From CBDESM01 sp965242485 (lineage in GTDB: Bacteria > Chloroflexota > Dehalococcoidia > Bin125), in the NCBI GenBank assembly GCA_965242485.1, contig CBDESM010000003.1, positions 992,001 to 1,056,000 on the forward strand: DNA of 64,000 bases. Reading direction: 5' to 3'. This document shows, piece by piece, positions 43,607-53,010 of the stretch. The notes beneath the pieces are model-generated. The model ran no database searches. It was not told where the DNA came from and saw only the letters and a list, made by a program, of their open reading frames with translations. The translations under genes and the position numbers were made by a program. Within the stretch, counting starts at the first letter, position 1. Each line of letters starts with the position of its first letter.

Positions 43607-45784
43607 CTACCGCTCTGGCGCGGCGGAGGCTTGGAGGATCTCGGCTACGTCTAGGACTTGGAGGCGGTCTTGGTCTTCTTTGTCCATTTGGACGGTGCCT
43701 ACGCCGGAGTCGAACATTTGGATGCAGAAGGGGCAGGCGGTGCAGGCGGTTTCGGCGCCGGTGTTGATGGCTTCTTCGACGCGGACTTCGTTGACGCGGG
43801 ACTTGCCTTGTTCTTCCATCCACATGTTGCCGCCGCCGGCGCCGCAGCAGAGGCCCTGCTCGCGGCTGCGCGGCATCTCGATCAGGGTCACGTTGGGCAC
43901 CTGCTCGAGGATGCGGCGCGGCGCTTCGAAGATGTCGTTGTGGCGGCCGAGGTAGCAGGAGTCGTGGTAGGTGATCGTCTGCGGTTCGACTTCCTTGGCG
44001 GCGAGCTTGCCCTCGGCCAGCAGCTGTTCGAGCAGCTGGGTGTGGTGGATCACCTCGTAGTTGCCGCCCATGTCGGGGTATTCGTTGAGGAACGTGTTGA
44101 AGCAGTGCGGGCAGTGCGTGATGATCTTCTTCACGCCCGCTTCCTCGAAGGCCGCGACCAGGCCCTCGGCGAGGATTTGGTAGAGGTACTCGTGCCCCAG
44201 CCGGCGGGCCGGGTCGCCGTTGCAGGTCTCCATCCCCTTGAGCACGCCGAAGGAGACGTCCGCTTCGCGCAGCAGCGAAACGACGGAGCGGGTAATCGCC
44301 TGCGCGCGGTCGACGAACGCGCCGGTGCAGCCGACGAAGTAGAGGTACTCCTGCTCGCCGGTCCACTCGGGCACCTCGATGCCCTCCATCCAGGACTCGC
44401 GCGTGTAGGGCGTGCCGCGCCAGGGGTGGCCCTGGCGTTCGAGCGTTTCCAGCGTGCCCTGCACGGTGTCGGGCATGCGCGCCTCTTCCATCACCAGCGA
44501 GCGGCGCATGTCGACGATGGTGGGGACGTGCTCGATGAAGACGGGGCAGGCCTCGACGCAGGCGCCGCAGGTGCGGCAGGCCCAGAGCGACTCGTCGCGC
44601 ACGACCTCGCCGACCAGCGCCGGCGCGCCGCCGAGGCCGGCGTCGAGCTCGTCGCCGCGTGCGAGGTTGGCGACTTTGGCGGAGCCGTAGTTGGTCGCGT
44701 AGGACTTGAGGTCCTGGATCACGTGCATCGGCGAGAGCGGCTGGCCGGCGATGTCGGCCGGGCAGTTGTCGGTGCAGCGGCCGCAGCGCACGCAGACGTC
44801 GAGCTCGAAGAGCTGCTTCATCGAGAAGTGCTCGAGCTGGCTGACGCCGAAGTGCTCCTGCTCCTCGATGTTCTCGATCTTGTCGAGCTTGCCCGGCGCG
44901 GCGGTGCGCTTGAGGAAGGCGTTGGCCGGGGCCATCACGAGGTGGTTGATCTTCGAGTAGCCCAGCAGCGTCATCCAACCCAGCGCGCCGATCATGTGGA
45001 TCCACCAGAACGTCTTGTGGATGTCCAGCGCCGCGTCGATCCGCACGCCGGAGAACATCTTCGCCACCACCCAGCCGCCCGGCGACCAAGCCGACCACTC
45101 CGGGTTGACGTGGATCTCGGAGGTGTGGATGCGCAGCCCCTCGACGAGGAAGCCGGTGATCAGCAGCGCGCCGAGCCCGCCGAGGATGAGCCAGTCCTCC
45201 CACGTCGGCAGCCAGGCCGTGCGCGGGCGCACCCAGCGGTGGGCGAACGCCATCGCCACGCCGATGATCCCGATGATCCCGAAGACGTCGGCGACCAGCG
45301 AGTAGCCGAGATAGCGCGGGCCGACGAGGATGTCGACCGGGACGTAGTCGTCGATGGCGAGCAGCGCCGTGACGAGGAAGAGGACGATCATCGAGCTCAT
45401 GATGCAGAGGTGCATCACGCCGGAATACGGGTCGCGCAACACTCGCTCGGTGCCCGCGCCGCCGCGCAGGACGCGGATGATCCGCTGGGGCAGGTCGTCG
45501 AAGGAGAAGTCGGGCCGGCCGAGCCGCCAGATGCGCGAGCGGCGGAAGAGCCCGTAGACGATGATCCCGATCACGAACGGGAGCAGCATGTAGAGCACCC
45601 AGAAGTGGTCGATGTTGAAGAAGAGCTCGCGGTGCGCCCCCGTCACCCGCACGGTCTCCGCGCCCGAGACGAGCAGCAGCCCCCCCAACGGCAGCCAAGC
45701 CGGAATCGCCAACGCCGAAGCCCGCCTGCCCGCCGCCCGCGGGCTCCCCTGCGCCGGCCGAAGTTGAGATCGCTGTTCGCTCAC
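43607..45784 (-). CDS. EtfD-like membrane (Fe-S) oxidoreductase, probable ETF:menaquinone reductase
   Basis: The 725-residue protein has about six N-terminal membrane helices of nitrate reductase gamma type, where haem ligands would lie. Two [4Fe-4S] ferredoxin motifs follow (CVRCGRCTDNCP and CRTCGACVEACP). The C-terminus has two CCG cysteine domains as in HdrB/GlpC (CPHCFNTF, CCGAGGGNMW). This is the plan of actinobacterial EtfD, which passes electrons from EtfAB to menaquinone. The etfAB genes lie downstream on the same strand, which supports the role. Confidence 0.87.
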   Translation of the reverse strand: MSEQRSQLRPAQGSPRAAGRRASALAIPAWLPLGGLLLVSGAETVRVTGAHRELFFNIDHFWVLYMLLPFVIGIIVYGLFRRSRIWRLGRPDFSFDDLPQRIIRVLRGGAGTERVLRDPYSGVMHLCIMSSMIVLFLVTALLAIDDYVPVDILVGPRYLGYSLVADVFGIIGIIGVAMAFAHRWVRPRTAWLPTWEDWLILGGLGALLITGFLVEGLRIHTSEIHVNPEWSAWSPGGWVVAKMFSGVRIDAALDIHKTFWWIHMIGALGWMTLLGYSKINHLVMAPANAFLKRTAAPGKLDKIENIEEQEHFGVSQLEHFSMKQLFELDVCVRCGRCTDNCPADIAGQPLSPMHVIQDLKSYATNYGSAKVANLARGDELDAGLGGAPALVGEVVRDESLWACRTCGACVEACPVFIEHVPTIVDMRRSLVMEEARMPDTVQGTLETLERQGHPWRGTPYTRESWMEGIEVPEWTGEQEYLYFVGCTGAFVDRAQAITRSVVSLLREADVSFGVLKGMETCNGDPARRLGHEYLYQILAEGLVAAFEEAGVKKIITHCPHCFNTFLNEYPDMGGNYEVIHHTQLLEQLLAEGKLAAKEVEPQTITYHDSCYLGRHNDIFEAPRRILEQVPNVTLIEMPRSREQGLCCGAGGGNMWMEEQGKSRVNEVRVEEAINTGAETACTACPFCIQMFDSGVGTVQMDKEDQDRLQVLDVAEILQASAAPER

Positions 45785-45880
45785 GCTGGCGCTCCCTCGC
45801 TCTCGCCGCAGGATAGGCGCAAAACCGCTCCCGCCGCAGGCGCCGCGGATTCGCTAGCCTCGCCCGGCGGGAGATGCGAG

Positions 45881-47002
45881 ATGGACGACCAGCAGGACGA
45901 GGGTGCGCTCTTAGACAAAAGATCCGGGCTGCTCGCGGACGCGGCACAGCAGGCGCACCGGCTCCGCGCGCTCCTCGAACAGGCGGACGCTCTGAAGGAG
46001 ACGGGCTTCGGCCCCACTCAGACGCGGATCGAGCTGTCGGCCAAGGTTGCTGCGGAGGACGCGGCAGCGCAGTCCGGAAAGCCGCATCCGATTCAAGAGA
46101 CGTACCCTCACGATCGCTCCGACATGCGCCCAGACATCCACTTGTTCGTTGACGAGTCGGGACAGGCCGATGATGTACGGGAGTTTGATACAGACAATGA
46201 CTTCTTCGCATTGGGCGCGATCGCAATTTCCAATGATGCGCACCAGCACTACCGGACTCGCGCCGATCAGCTCAAGCGGGAATTCTTCAAGGGCGGCCCC
46301 GCTGTCATCCTGCACGCCTCGGAGCTGCGACAAGCCATGAAAAGCCCCGCTGATCGGGGAGGTAAATTTGCTCTCAAGGCTGGCAAATCATGGTCTGATC
46401 TGGTGCAGGCGTTGGAAGAGTTGGTGGAGCAAACGGAGTTCACCGCGTTCGGAATCATCATTCAAAAATGGAGATTCTATCAAGAATTCACGGAGCCCGG
46501 TGAAGATCCGTTTCTTCCGCGCGAGACATATGACTTAGCCCTGCACTTGCTCTTGGAACGCTTCACTTCATTCTTGGCGAGCGCAGCCGACGCGCCGATC
46601 GGATCAATCGCGCTTGAGGCCCAAAACCCCGAACGGGACGCGCGACATCAGCTGAGCATCGCCGAGACGATTGTATATGGCACGCGCTGGGTTGCACCAG
46701 AGCCGCTCCAACTTGATATCCGGCCCGGCGTGGAATTCCTGAAGAAACAGCCATCACATCCGCTTGAGCTGAGCGACATGCTGGCGAATTTTCTCTACCA
46801 ATTGACCCGCGATGGGTTCTCTGGCGACCGACCGCCCCGTCTGCAACAGGACGACAGTACGAAGCTCTGGAGGGCATTCTGCTCCAAATTCTACGGCGAA
46901 GGCGATCTGCGCCAAGGCCAGTTCGGCCTGAAGGTGTTCCCAGCAGGTAATCTTGATGCTTGGCTCAATGATTTTCGAGAAGAGTGGCGTAACAGGACCT
47001 GA
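45881..47002 (+). CDS. DUF3800 protein, copy 1
   Basis: The 373-residue protein has an N-terminal helical segment of about 95 residues. The DUF3800 core begins HLFVDESGQADD, and ends in HPLELSDMLANFLYQ with WRAFCSKFYG. DUF3800 proteins have an RNase H-like fold with conserved acidic residues and are often found in defence islands and mobile DNA. A paralogue lies at 47483-48601. The ATG at 45881 has GGCGGGAGATGCGAG upstream. Confidence 0.85.
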   Translation: MDDQQDEGALLDKRSGLLADAAQQAHRLRALLEQADALKETGFGPTQTRIELSAKVAAEDAAAQSGKPHPIQETYPHDRSDMRPDIHLFVDESGQADDVREFDTDNDFFALGAIAISNDAHQHYRTRADQLKREFFKGGPAVILHASELRQAMKSPADRGGKFALKAGKSWSDLVQALEELVEQTEFTAFGIIIQKWRFYQEFTEPGEDPFLPRETYDLALHLLLERFTSFLASAADAPIGSIALEAQNPERDARHQLSIAETIVYGTRWVAPEPLQLDIRPGVEFLKKQPSHPLELSDMLANFLYQLTRDGFSGDRPPRLQQDDSTKLWRAFCSKFYGEGDLRQGQFGLKVFPAGNLDAWLNDFREEWRNRT

Positions 47003-47017
47003 TGTTACAAAGGAAAT

Positions 47018-47257
47018 ATGATCATGGCATCCCTTGAGGCGTGGTCGCTGGTCATCTTCGGAATACTATTTTTAGTTGTCGACGTCATGTACATCCGCGA
47101 GATGTCGCTCTTGGATCATCGGCTGGAGCTCTATTGGCGTGGGCGCACATACCGGCCTCACTTGGGCACCATCGCCGCCGTTTTTCTCGGAATTCTCGGC
47201 ACAATCGGCGTCATGTTCGCACTGATCATGGCAATCTGGCCCTACGAAGCGACATAG
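47018..47257 (+). CDS. Small two-helix membrane protein
   Basis: The 79-residue protein has two hydrophobic helices (LVIFGILFLVVDVMYI and LGTIAAVFLGILGTIGVMF) around a charged loop DHRLELYWRGRTYRP. It starts 16 bases after the first DUF3800 gene and likely shares its transcript. A membrane partner beside a putative nuclease is a familiar defence layout, but function here is unknown. Confidence 0.7.
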   Translation: MIMASLEAWSLVIFGILFLVVDVMYIREMSLLDHRLELYWRGRTYRPHLGTIAAVFLGILGTIGVMFALIMAIWPYEAT

Positions 47258-47267
47258 AGCCCGCGCA

Positions 47268-47326
47268 TCCGAAACGAGCAGCCGTTCCTCTCAACGGCAG
47301 CCAAGCCGGGATCGCCAACGCCGAGG
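47268..47326 (-). pseudogene. Duplicated fragment of the etfD-like gene 5' end
   Basis: The bases 47292-47326 match 45686-45720, inside the start of the etfD-like gene, at 33 of 35 positions. Weaker similarity extends upstream (ACGAGCAGC in both). The fragment sits ahead of the second DUF3800 gene just as the real gene end sits ahead of the first. Confidence 0.7.
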
Positions 47327-47482
47327 TTGCTTCTCCACCCGGGCCGTGCGGATGTCCGTCGCACCGCAGCCCGCACATCTTCAGCGGCGAATCACCCCCT
47401 TTCAGCGCTGAGCGATATCACGCGTGCAGGCGGGCGACTTCCCGCTCGGGCCCATTACCGAAGGATGGGATAAGGTGATTGA

Positions 47483-48601
47483 ATGTCCAGCGATTCCCTT
47501 GAAAGCGGAGACCCCGACGGGCGGCTGATCGCCGCTAGGCAGGCAGAGACGCTGGCAGAAGCGGGCAGGGTTGCGGAGGTTCTTCAGGTTCTGCTTCGTC
47601 GCGCTGGCGTCGCCGACTCGGTCCGCCTCAACGAAATTTTGACGGCGATCAAGCGGATGGAAGCCGCCAATCTGCGTCGGGCACACGGGGCGATCGGCGG
47701 GCGCCGCAGATTGAAGCGGCGTGGCGGTTCCGGCAATCCACTGCGGGACGGACTATCGCGGAACTACTTGCATTTGGATGAGTCGGGACTGTCAGGCCGG
47801 TCCCGCAGTGCTCAGGACACGTTCATCTTGGCCGGGGTCGCAATGGGCGAAGCGCAGAGGGCCGCCTACATCCGTGCAGCGACGGATTTGAAACGCAGAT
47901 TCTTGAACGACGAGTCGGTCACGTTCCATGCGCGCGACTTGTGGCGAGGTACCGGGCGCTTTGGGTTCGGCGGTGATGCGGGCGTGCTCTCCCGCTTCCG
48001 GGACGAAGTTGCCGGGCTTATCTACGATGCAGATTTCACCGCCTTCGGAGTCGGAGTGCGCAAGCGAGCATACGAGCATGAATTTCTTGAGGCCGGCATA
48101 GACCCATATCTACCTGTTGACGCGTATCCGCTCGCGATCCACTTGCTGCTTGAGAGATATGTCGATTTTCTATGGGCGTCCAGACAGCAGCCGCTCGGCG
48201 AATTGATTCTAGAAGCCCAAGGGCCTCGAGAGGACGTTGAACGACAACTCGCAATCGCCGACACGATCTTGCACGGTACCCAGTGGGTGGCCGGCGTCGC
48301 GTTCCAAAGCCACCTGCTCCCTGGGGCTTCATTCCTCCCGAAGGCGGGCTCGCACCCATTGGAGCTCAGCGATCTGCTGGCGTACGACCTCCATCAATGG
48401 GCAAGATCAGGATGCGTTGGCGAACCCGGCTATTGGCGCATCTGGTCACCGAAGTTCTATCGCAGAGAAGATCTCCGAATGGGCAAATTCGGCCTCAAGA
48501 TATTTCCCGATAGCGACATTCGCCCCATGATCGAGGCGCATCGAGACATGTTGCGCGATTCTGCAGGCCACGCGACTCTGGGAGAGCAAGACGATGATTG
48601 A
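47483..48601 (+). CDS. DUF3800 protein, copy 2
   Basis: The 372-residue protein is a paralogue of the one at 45881. It has YLHLDESGLSGRSRSAQDTF for the first acidic motif, VTFHARDLWRG, then LAIHLLLERYVDFLW, SHPLELSDLLAYDLHQW and FYRREDLRMGKFGLKIFP. The last block matches the paralogue's GDLRQGQFGLKVFP. The N-terminal 90 residues differ between the copies, so specificity may too. Confidence 0.85.
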   Translation: MSSDSLESGDPDGRLIAARQAETLAEAGRVAEVLQVLLRRAGVADSVRLNEILTAIKRMEAANLRRAHGAIGGRRRLKRRGGSGNPLRDGLSRNYLHLDESGLSGRSRSAQDTFILAGVAMGEAQRAAYIRAATDLKRRFLNDESVTFHARDLWRGTGRFGFGGDAGVLSRFRDEVAGLIYDADFTAFGVGVRKRAYEHEFLEAGIDPYLPVDAYPLAIHLLLERYVDFLWASRQQPLGELILEAQGPREDVERQLAIADTILHGTQWVAGVAFQSHLLPGASFLPKAGSHPLELSDLLAYDLHQWARSGCVGEPGYWRIWSPKFYRREDLRMGKFGLKIFPDSDIRPMIEAHRDMLRDSAGHATLGEQDDD

Positions 48602-48675
48602 CGGGGTTGAGGTTTGAGGCTTGAGCCGCGTTTCAACCCGCACTAAAAGCGCCGCCATCCGAAGAGAGCGGCGCC

Positions 48676-48694
48676 GATCGGGTCAAGCCCGATC
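48676..48694. terminator. Hairpin between convergent genes, possible bidirectional terminator
   Basis: A perfect 7-base stem GATCGGG / CCCGATC with a 5-base loop lies between the convergent DUF3800 and acyl-CoA ligase genes. A second inverted pair (GGGTAGC and GCTACCC) follows. No T-run is present on either side, so the assignment rests on position and stem only. Confidence 0.4.
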
Positions 48695-48772
48695 CACTGC
48701 CGGCAGGGTAGCGCGATCCGGACGCCAGCGCAATGCTACCCCGCCAGCGATTGCCAACGCGGGGCAGCCTCC

Positions 48773-50353
48773 TCACTCGTTGTCGGCGCCGCCGTGGGTT
48801 TTCCTCAGGTCGTTTTTGAGGACTTTGCCCATGTGGTTGCGGGGGAGGTCTTCTACGACGGTGAGGTAGCTGGGGGCTTTGTAGCTGGCTAGGTGCTGCT
48901 TGGTGTGGGCGACTGCCTCTTCGAGGGTGAACTCTTGGCCTTCGTGGAGGATGACGACGGCCTTGACGACTTCGCCCCATTCGAGGTCGGGGGCGCCGAT
49001 GACGGCGGCTTCGGCGACGGCGGGGTGGCCTTCGAGGATCTTCTCGATCTCGCCGGGGGCGATGTTCTCGCCGCCGCGGATGATCAGGTCCTTGGTGCGG
49101 CCGGTGATGAAGAGGTAGCCCTCGTCGTCGAGGTAGCCGACGTCGCCGGTGTGGAGGATGCCGTTGCGGATGGCGGAGGCGGTCTCTTCCTCCTGCTTGT
49201 AGTAGCCGGCCATGATGCGGTCGCCGCGGACGCAGATCTCGCCTTCTTCGCCGACGCCGACGGCGTTGTCTTCGGGGTCCATGATCAGGACTTCGATGTC
49301 GGGCATGATCTTGCCGACGGAGCGGAGGCGGTGCTCCTTGATCTCGATCTGCTCGGGCGTGCCTTCGAGCCGGTGGTCGTCGGGGCCGAGGAAGGAGATC
49401 GAGGAGGTCGATTCGGTCTGGCCGTAGGCGTTCATGAAGCCGATGTTCTTGGGGAAGACGTCGACGGCGGCGCGGATCACGTCGTAGGGCATCGGGGCCG
49501 CGCCGTAGGTGAGCAGCTGCAGGGTGCCGCCGTTGAAGTCGGGGAAGGCTTCCGATTCCATCGTGCGCTTGAGCATCGTGGGGACGATCATCGAGTGGGT
49601 GATGCCGTGTCCGTCGACGGCCTCGATCCAGGCCTCCGGCGTGAACTGGGGCAGGATGATCAGCGAGCGGCCGCCCCAGACGGAGGAGATCATCGAGGTC
49701 GCGCCGGCGATGTGGAAGATGGGCACGCTGAGCAGCGTCTTCTCGTGCGGCAGCTCGGGGTCGGCCGGGTTCATCGTGTTGGTCACGTAGACGGTGAGGT
49801 CCTGGTAGGTGACCTGCACGCCCTTGGGCATCGCGGTGGTGCCCGAGGTGTAGATGATGATCGTCGGGTCCTTGTCGTCGATCTCGGTGAAGATGAAGTC
49901 GTCGGTGCCCATGCCCATCAGGTCGTTGTAGTGGCGCTGGCCGTCCTGCTCGGATTCGAGCGAGATGCAGTGCTCGACGGTCGGGCACTCGCCGCGGATC
50001 TCCTCGACGAGGGGCTGGTAGCGGTCGGAGACGAAGATCGCCTTGGCCTCGACGGTGTTGACCATGTAGGTCAGCTCTTCGCGCTTGGCGCGGTAGTTGA
50101 GCGGGACGAAGGTGACGCCGAGCTTGGCGCAGGCGTAGTAGATCAGCACGTATTCGGCGGAGTTGACGGACATCACGCCGACGTGGTCGCCGCGCGAGAG
50201 GCCGAGCTGCTGCAGCGCGTTGCCGAGCCGGGTGACGTCGGCGGCCATCTCCGTGTAGGTTTTGGTCGTGCCGTTGCAGATCAGCGCGGGGCGGTCGGGC
50301 AGGACGGCGGAGGTGATGTCGAGGAAGTCGGCGGTGTTCACGGGCATCTCCAA
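48773..50353 (-). CDS. Acyl-CoA synthetase / AMP-dependent ligase
   Basis: The 526-residue ANL-family enzyme has the phosphate loop TIIIYTSGTTAMPKG, the A5 region NAYGQTEST, A7 HTGDVGYLDDEGYLFITGR and the C-terminal GKVLKNDLRK with the catalytic Lys. It would activate a carboxylic acid to the CoA thioester. An enoyl-CoA hydratase lies 60 bases upstream on the same strand, fitting fatty-acid or aromatic-acid breakdown. The substrate is unknown. Confidence 0.93.
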   Translation of the reverse strand: MEMPVNTADFLDITSAVLPDRPALICNGTTKTYTEMAADVTRLGNALQQLGLSRGDHVGVMSVNSAEYVLIYYACAKLGVTFVPLNYRAKREELTYMVNTVEAKAIFVSDRYQPLVEEIRGECPTVEHCISLESEQDGQRHYNDLMGMGTDDFIFTEIDDKDPTIIIYTSGTTAMPKGVQVTYQDLTVYVTNTMNPADPELPHEKTLLSVPIFHIAGATSMISSVWGGRSLIILPQFTPEAWIEAVDGHGITHSMIVPTMLKRTMESEAFPDFNGGTLQLLTYGAAPMPYDVIRAAVDVFPKNIGFMNAYGQTESTSSISFLGPDDHRLEGTPEQIEIKEHRLRSVGKIMPDIEVLIMDPEDNAVGVGEEGEICVRGDRIMAGYYKQEEETASAIRNGILHTGDVGYLDDEGYLFITGRTKDLIIRGGENIAPGEIEKILEGHPAVAEAAVIGAPDLEWGEVVKAVVILHEGQEFTLEEAVAHTKQHLASYKAPSYLTVVEDLPRNHMGKVLKNDLRKTHGGADNE

Positions 50354-50412
50354 TCGGCGCGTGCCAAGCGTCGGGCGCGGCGATCCGTGATTCTAACGGC
50401 GGGCCGCGTTTG

Positions 50413-51123
50413 TCACGCCCGCAAGCGCCGCGCGGCGGCCGCATCGGCGGCGATCGCGGCCTCGAGCGGCATGTCAGCGCCGCCGCGGATGGCGCGTTTG
50501 ACGGCGGAAACGGCGGCGGGATCGGCTTCGGCGAGGCGGGCGGCGGCGGCCATCGCCGCGTCGTCGAGCTCGGCGCGCGGGACGATCTCGTGGACGATGC
50601 CCCAGGCCAGGGCCTGCTCGGCGCCGATCGGGAGGCCGGAGAAGATCAGCTGCGCGGCGGGGCCGGGCCCGGCGATGCGCGGGGCGAGCTGGGTCGCGCC
50701 GGCCGAGGGAATGTAGCCGAGCGTGACTTCGGGCAGCGCGATCCGCGCGTCGTCCGCGGCGATGCGGAGGTCGCAGTAGAGCGGCAACTCGAGCCCCGCG
50801 CCGAAGCAGAATCCGTGCAGCGCCGCGACGGTCGGCAGCGGCAATGCCTCGAGCAGCGCCCAGAGATCCCGCTGCCGCCGAGCCTCCCGCGCCGCATGCA
50901 GCGATTCCGCCGTGCCGAACTCCCGGATGTCCGCCCCCGCGGAGAAGGCGCGCCCAGTGCCGGCGAAGACGAGCACGCGCACATCCGGATCCCAGAGCGC
51001 GGCGTGGACGAAGGTCCAGAGCTCATCCCGCATCGCCAGATTGATCGCGTTCAGCGCCTCCGGCCGCGTCAGCGTGATCCGCGCGATGCCCTCCACGGGC
51101 TTCTCGTAGACGACCAGAGACAT
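50413..51123 (-). CDS. Enoyl-CoA hydratase/isomerase
   Basis: The 236-residue crotonase-fold protein has RPEALNAINLAM, the oxyanion block GRAFSAGADIREF, and HGFCFGAGLELPLYCDLRIA. The second acidic residue region is PEVTLGYIPSAGATQ, where Glu stands at the usual general-acid position. It is slightly shorter than the 257-residue norm. It is probably co-transcribed with the acyl-CoA ligase that follows. Confidence 0.92.
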   Translation of the reverse strand: MSLVVYEKPVEGIARITLTRPEALNAINLAMRDELWTFVHAALWDPDVRVLVFAGTGRAFSAGADIREFGTAESLHAAREARRQRDLWALLEALPLPTVAALHGFCFGAGLELPLYCDLRIAADDARIALPEVTLGYIPSAGATQLAPRIAGPGPAAQLIFSGLPIGAEQALAWGIVHEIVPRAELDDAAMAAAARLAEADPAAVSAVKRAIRGGADMPLEAAIAADAAAARRLRA

Positions 51124-51219
51124 GGGGCGAGTGTATCGGCACCATGCTCCCTGGCGGCCGGAAACACCTGACTCACTAAGAGGCTGACAAGTCCGAGCGC
51201 GCGCGCAGCGTACGGATAC

Positions 51220-52041
51220 TCACGGCAGGAACTGCCCTTGCGGCGCGTTGCATTGGCCGTGCTGGTCCTTGCCCCAACAGATGAGCGCGCCGTCATCGCG
51301 CAGCGCGACGCAGTGCTCATGTCCTGCGCCTATGGCCAAGAACTGACCGGTTGGCGGCTCGCACTGACCGAACTCGTTGCTGCCCCAGCAGGCGATGGAA
51401 CCATCCTCCCGGAGCGCGATGCTGTGAAACTGCCCCGCGTCTATGGCCAAGAACTGGCCGGTTGGCGGCTCGCACTGGCCGAACTCGTTGTCCCCCCAGC
51501 AAAGGATCGCGCCGTCATTGCGCAGCGCAACGCTATGGTGCTCTCCGCCACTGGCCGCGAAGAACTGGCCTGGTGGCGAGTCGCACTGCCCCTCCACGTA
51601 GTAGCCCCAGCAGGCGATGGAGCCATCTTGCTGGATTGCGACGTTGTGAAGTGCTCCAGCGTTCACAGCAAGGAATGGGCCGGTTGGCGACTCGCATTGG
51701 CCGAAATCGTTGTCACCCCAGCAAGCGATGGAACCGTCTTCCCGGAGCGCAACGCCGTGGAATCGTCCGGCGCTCACCGCGCTGAACTTCCCACTTGGAG
51801 GGTCCTCTTGGCCGTGCGAATCGCTGCCCCAGCAGGCAATGGAGCCGTCCTCCCGGAGCGCGGCGATGAAAAAGCCCCCGGCGCTCACCGCGACGAACTC
51901 GCCCGATGGCGGGTCGCCACCGCTGTCGCCCCAACAGGCGACTGACCCATCGTCGCGGATCGCGACATTGTGGAAGGTGCGGGCACCCAGCCTCTTCGCG
52001 TGGAGAGCGGCGTTTTCGCGTGTGAGTGCAGCGCTAGTCAT
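51220..52041 (-). CDS. RCC1-like repeat protein, cytoplasmic type
   Basis: The 273-residue protein from ATG 52041 (AGAGGGG upstream) is built of about seven 33-residue repeats. Each reads close to HSVALREDGSIACWGDN and FGQCEPPTGQFLAI. The repeats predict a beta-propeller. Unlike the RCC1-like protein at 29223 there is no signal peptide. Repeat number matches a seven-bladed propeller. It is a probable protein-binding module of unknown partner. Confidence 0.82.
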   Translation of the reverse strand: MTSAALTRENAALHAKRLGARTFHNVAIRDDGSVACWGDSGGDPPSGEFVAVSAGGFFIAALREDGSIACWGSDSHGQEDPPSGKFSAVSAGRFHGVALREDGSIACWGDNDFGQCESPTGPFLAVNAGALHNVAIQQDGSIACWGYYVEGQCDSPPGQFFAASGGEHHSVALRNDGAILCWGDNEFGQCEPPTGQFLAIDAGQFHSIALREDGSIACWGSNEFGQCEPPTGQFLAIGAGHEHCVALRDDGALICWGKDQHGQCNAPQGQFLP

Positions 52042-52241
52042 GTAGGTCCCCTCTGAGCATGTGGACAATGTACTGCACTCTAATCTGGGAGCCTCGTGTG
52101 TGTCAAGAGGATGGGCAGAAAGGAACATATCCAAGCCGCATCCATCCACATTAGTTCTCCGAACCGCCGTTATGAGCGCAGTTGAACTAATCTTCCAATC
52201 TATTAGATGCGTAATATATATCGGTGATTCGCCGTGCATCG

Positions 52242-52802
52242 TCACTTGGCACTCTTATCAAACCAGTCCTTCAGCCCGTGGCCGGTAGCGGCGCGCTTGA
52301 CCTTCTCTGCGCCCTCGCTACCCTCACCTTTCGCCTGCTTATAGGCTAGGTACCACAAAACAGCTCCTGCCAACGATCCTGTTTCACGCTGCTTCGGTTG
52401 CGTCCGTTGACCGAGTGAAGCGCTATCACCGCCTGAATGGTCCCGGCTGCCGATGCGCACTCCCGTTTGATGGACGATTCTTGGGAACAGCAACCCGAAT
52501 AACGCACCGATGCCGATCGTGACGTAGAATGGCCACCCGTGCAGCCAATGTCCGTCCTCTAGGTGCGAGGTGAAGAGCCCATCTCCACCAGTGGCGATAG
52601 CGTAGATGAAGAACACCGGCAAGCAGACAATCGCGCCGCCGATGGCACCCAGCAGCATGGGCCACATCCGTTGGAAGATCAGGCAGACGAGCATCCAAAA
52701 CAGCACGACCGGCATTGCCATCCACTTCAACACAACACGCACAGGTCCGCCTGTACGCGTTGGCGTATCAGATTGGCGATCATTGCCGTTCGACGCAGAC
52801 AT
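52242..52802 (-). CDS. Membrane protein downstream of a HEPN cluster
   Basis: The 186-residue protein from ATG 52802 has three hydrophobic segments (MAMPVVLFWMLVCLIF, MLLGAIGGAIVCLPVFFIYA, FYVTIGIGALFGLLFP) and a polar C-terminal half of about 80 residues. It is the last gene of a minus-strand run that begins with the HEPN-type gene at 53775. No family was recognised. Confidence 0.65.
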   Translation of the reverse strand: MSASNGNDRQSDTPTRTGGPVRVVLKWMAMPVVLFWMLVCLIFQRMWPMLLGAIGGAIVCLPVFFIYAIATGGDGLFTSHLEDGHWLHGWPFYVTIGIGALFGLLFPRIVHQTGVRIGSRDHSGGDSASLGQRTQPKQRETGSLAGAVLWYLAYKQAKGEGSEGAEKVKRAATGHGLKDWFDKSAK

Positions 52803-52840
52803 CGTTCTCTCCCCTGCCCGCACCTCTCACCTCCGCTTCC

Positions 52841-52963
52841 TCAGAGCCAATCGGGATTGCGCCTTTCCGCTTCATCGTTGAAGAGCGCCCGGCAAATTCG
52901 CTCGGGTCCCAAAATGGCCTCAATGAACGGGATTGTCGCGTCGCGGTAGTTGTAATCGGCCAT
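52841..52963 (-). CDS. 40-residue protein between the HEPN and membrane genes
   Basis: The frame from ATG 52963, with GGAGATC just upstream, encodes MADYNYRDATIPFIEAILG, GPERICRALFNDEAERR and NPDWL, then stops at 52841. It is acidic and helical, with a strong ribosome-binding site and no overlap with its neighbours. Its first four residues equal those of the HEPN protein. It could be an antitoxin, but that is only inferred from position. Confidence 0.6.
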   Translation of the reverse strand: MADYNYRDATIPFIEAILGPERICRALFNDEAERRNPDWL

Positions 52964-53010
52964 TTTGATCTCCTTCGCCTCTCCTCAATTGAGGCTGCGC
53001 TCGTGATTGA

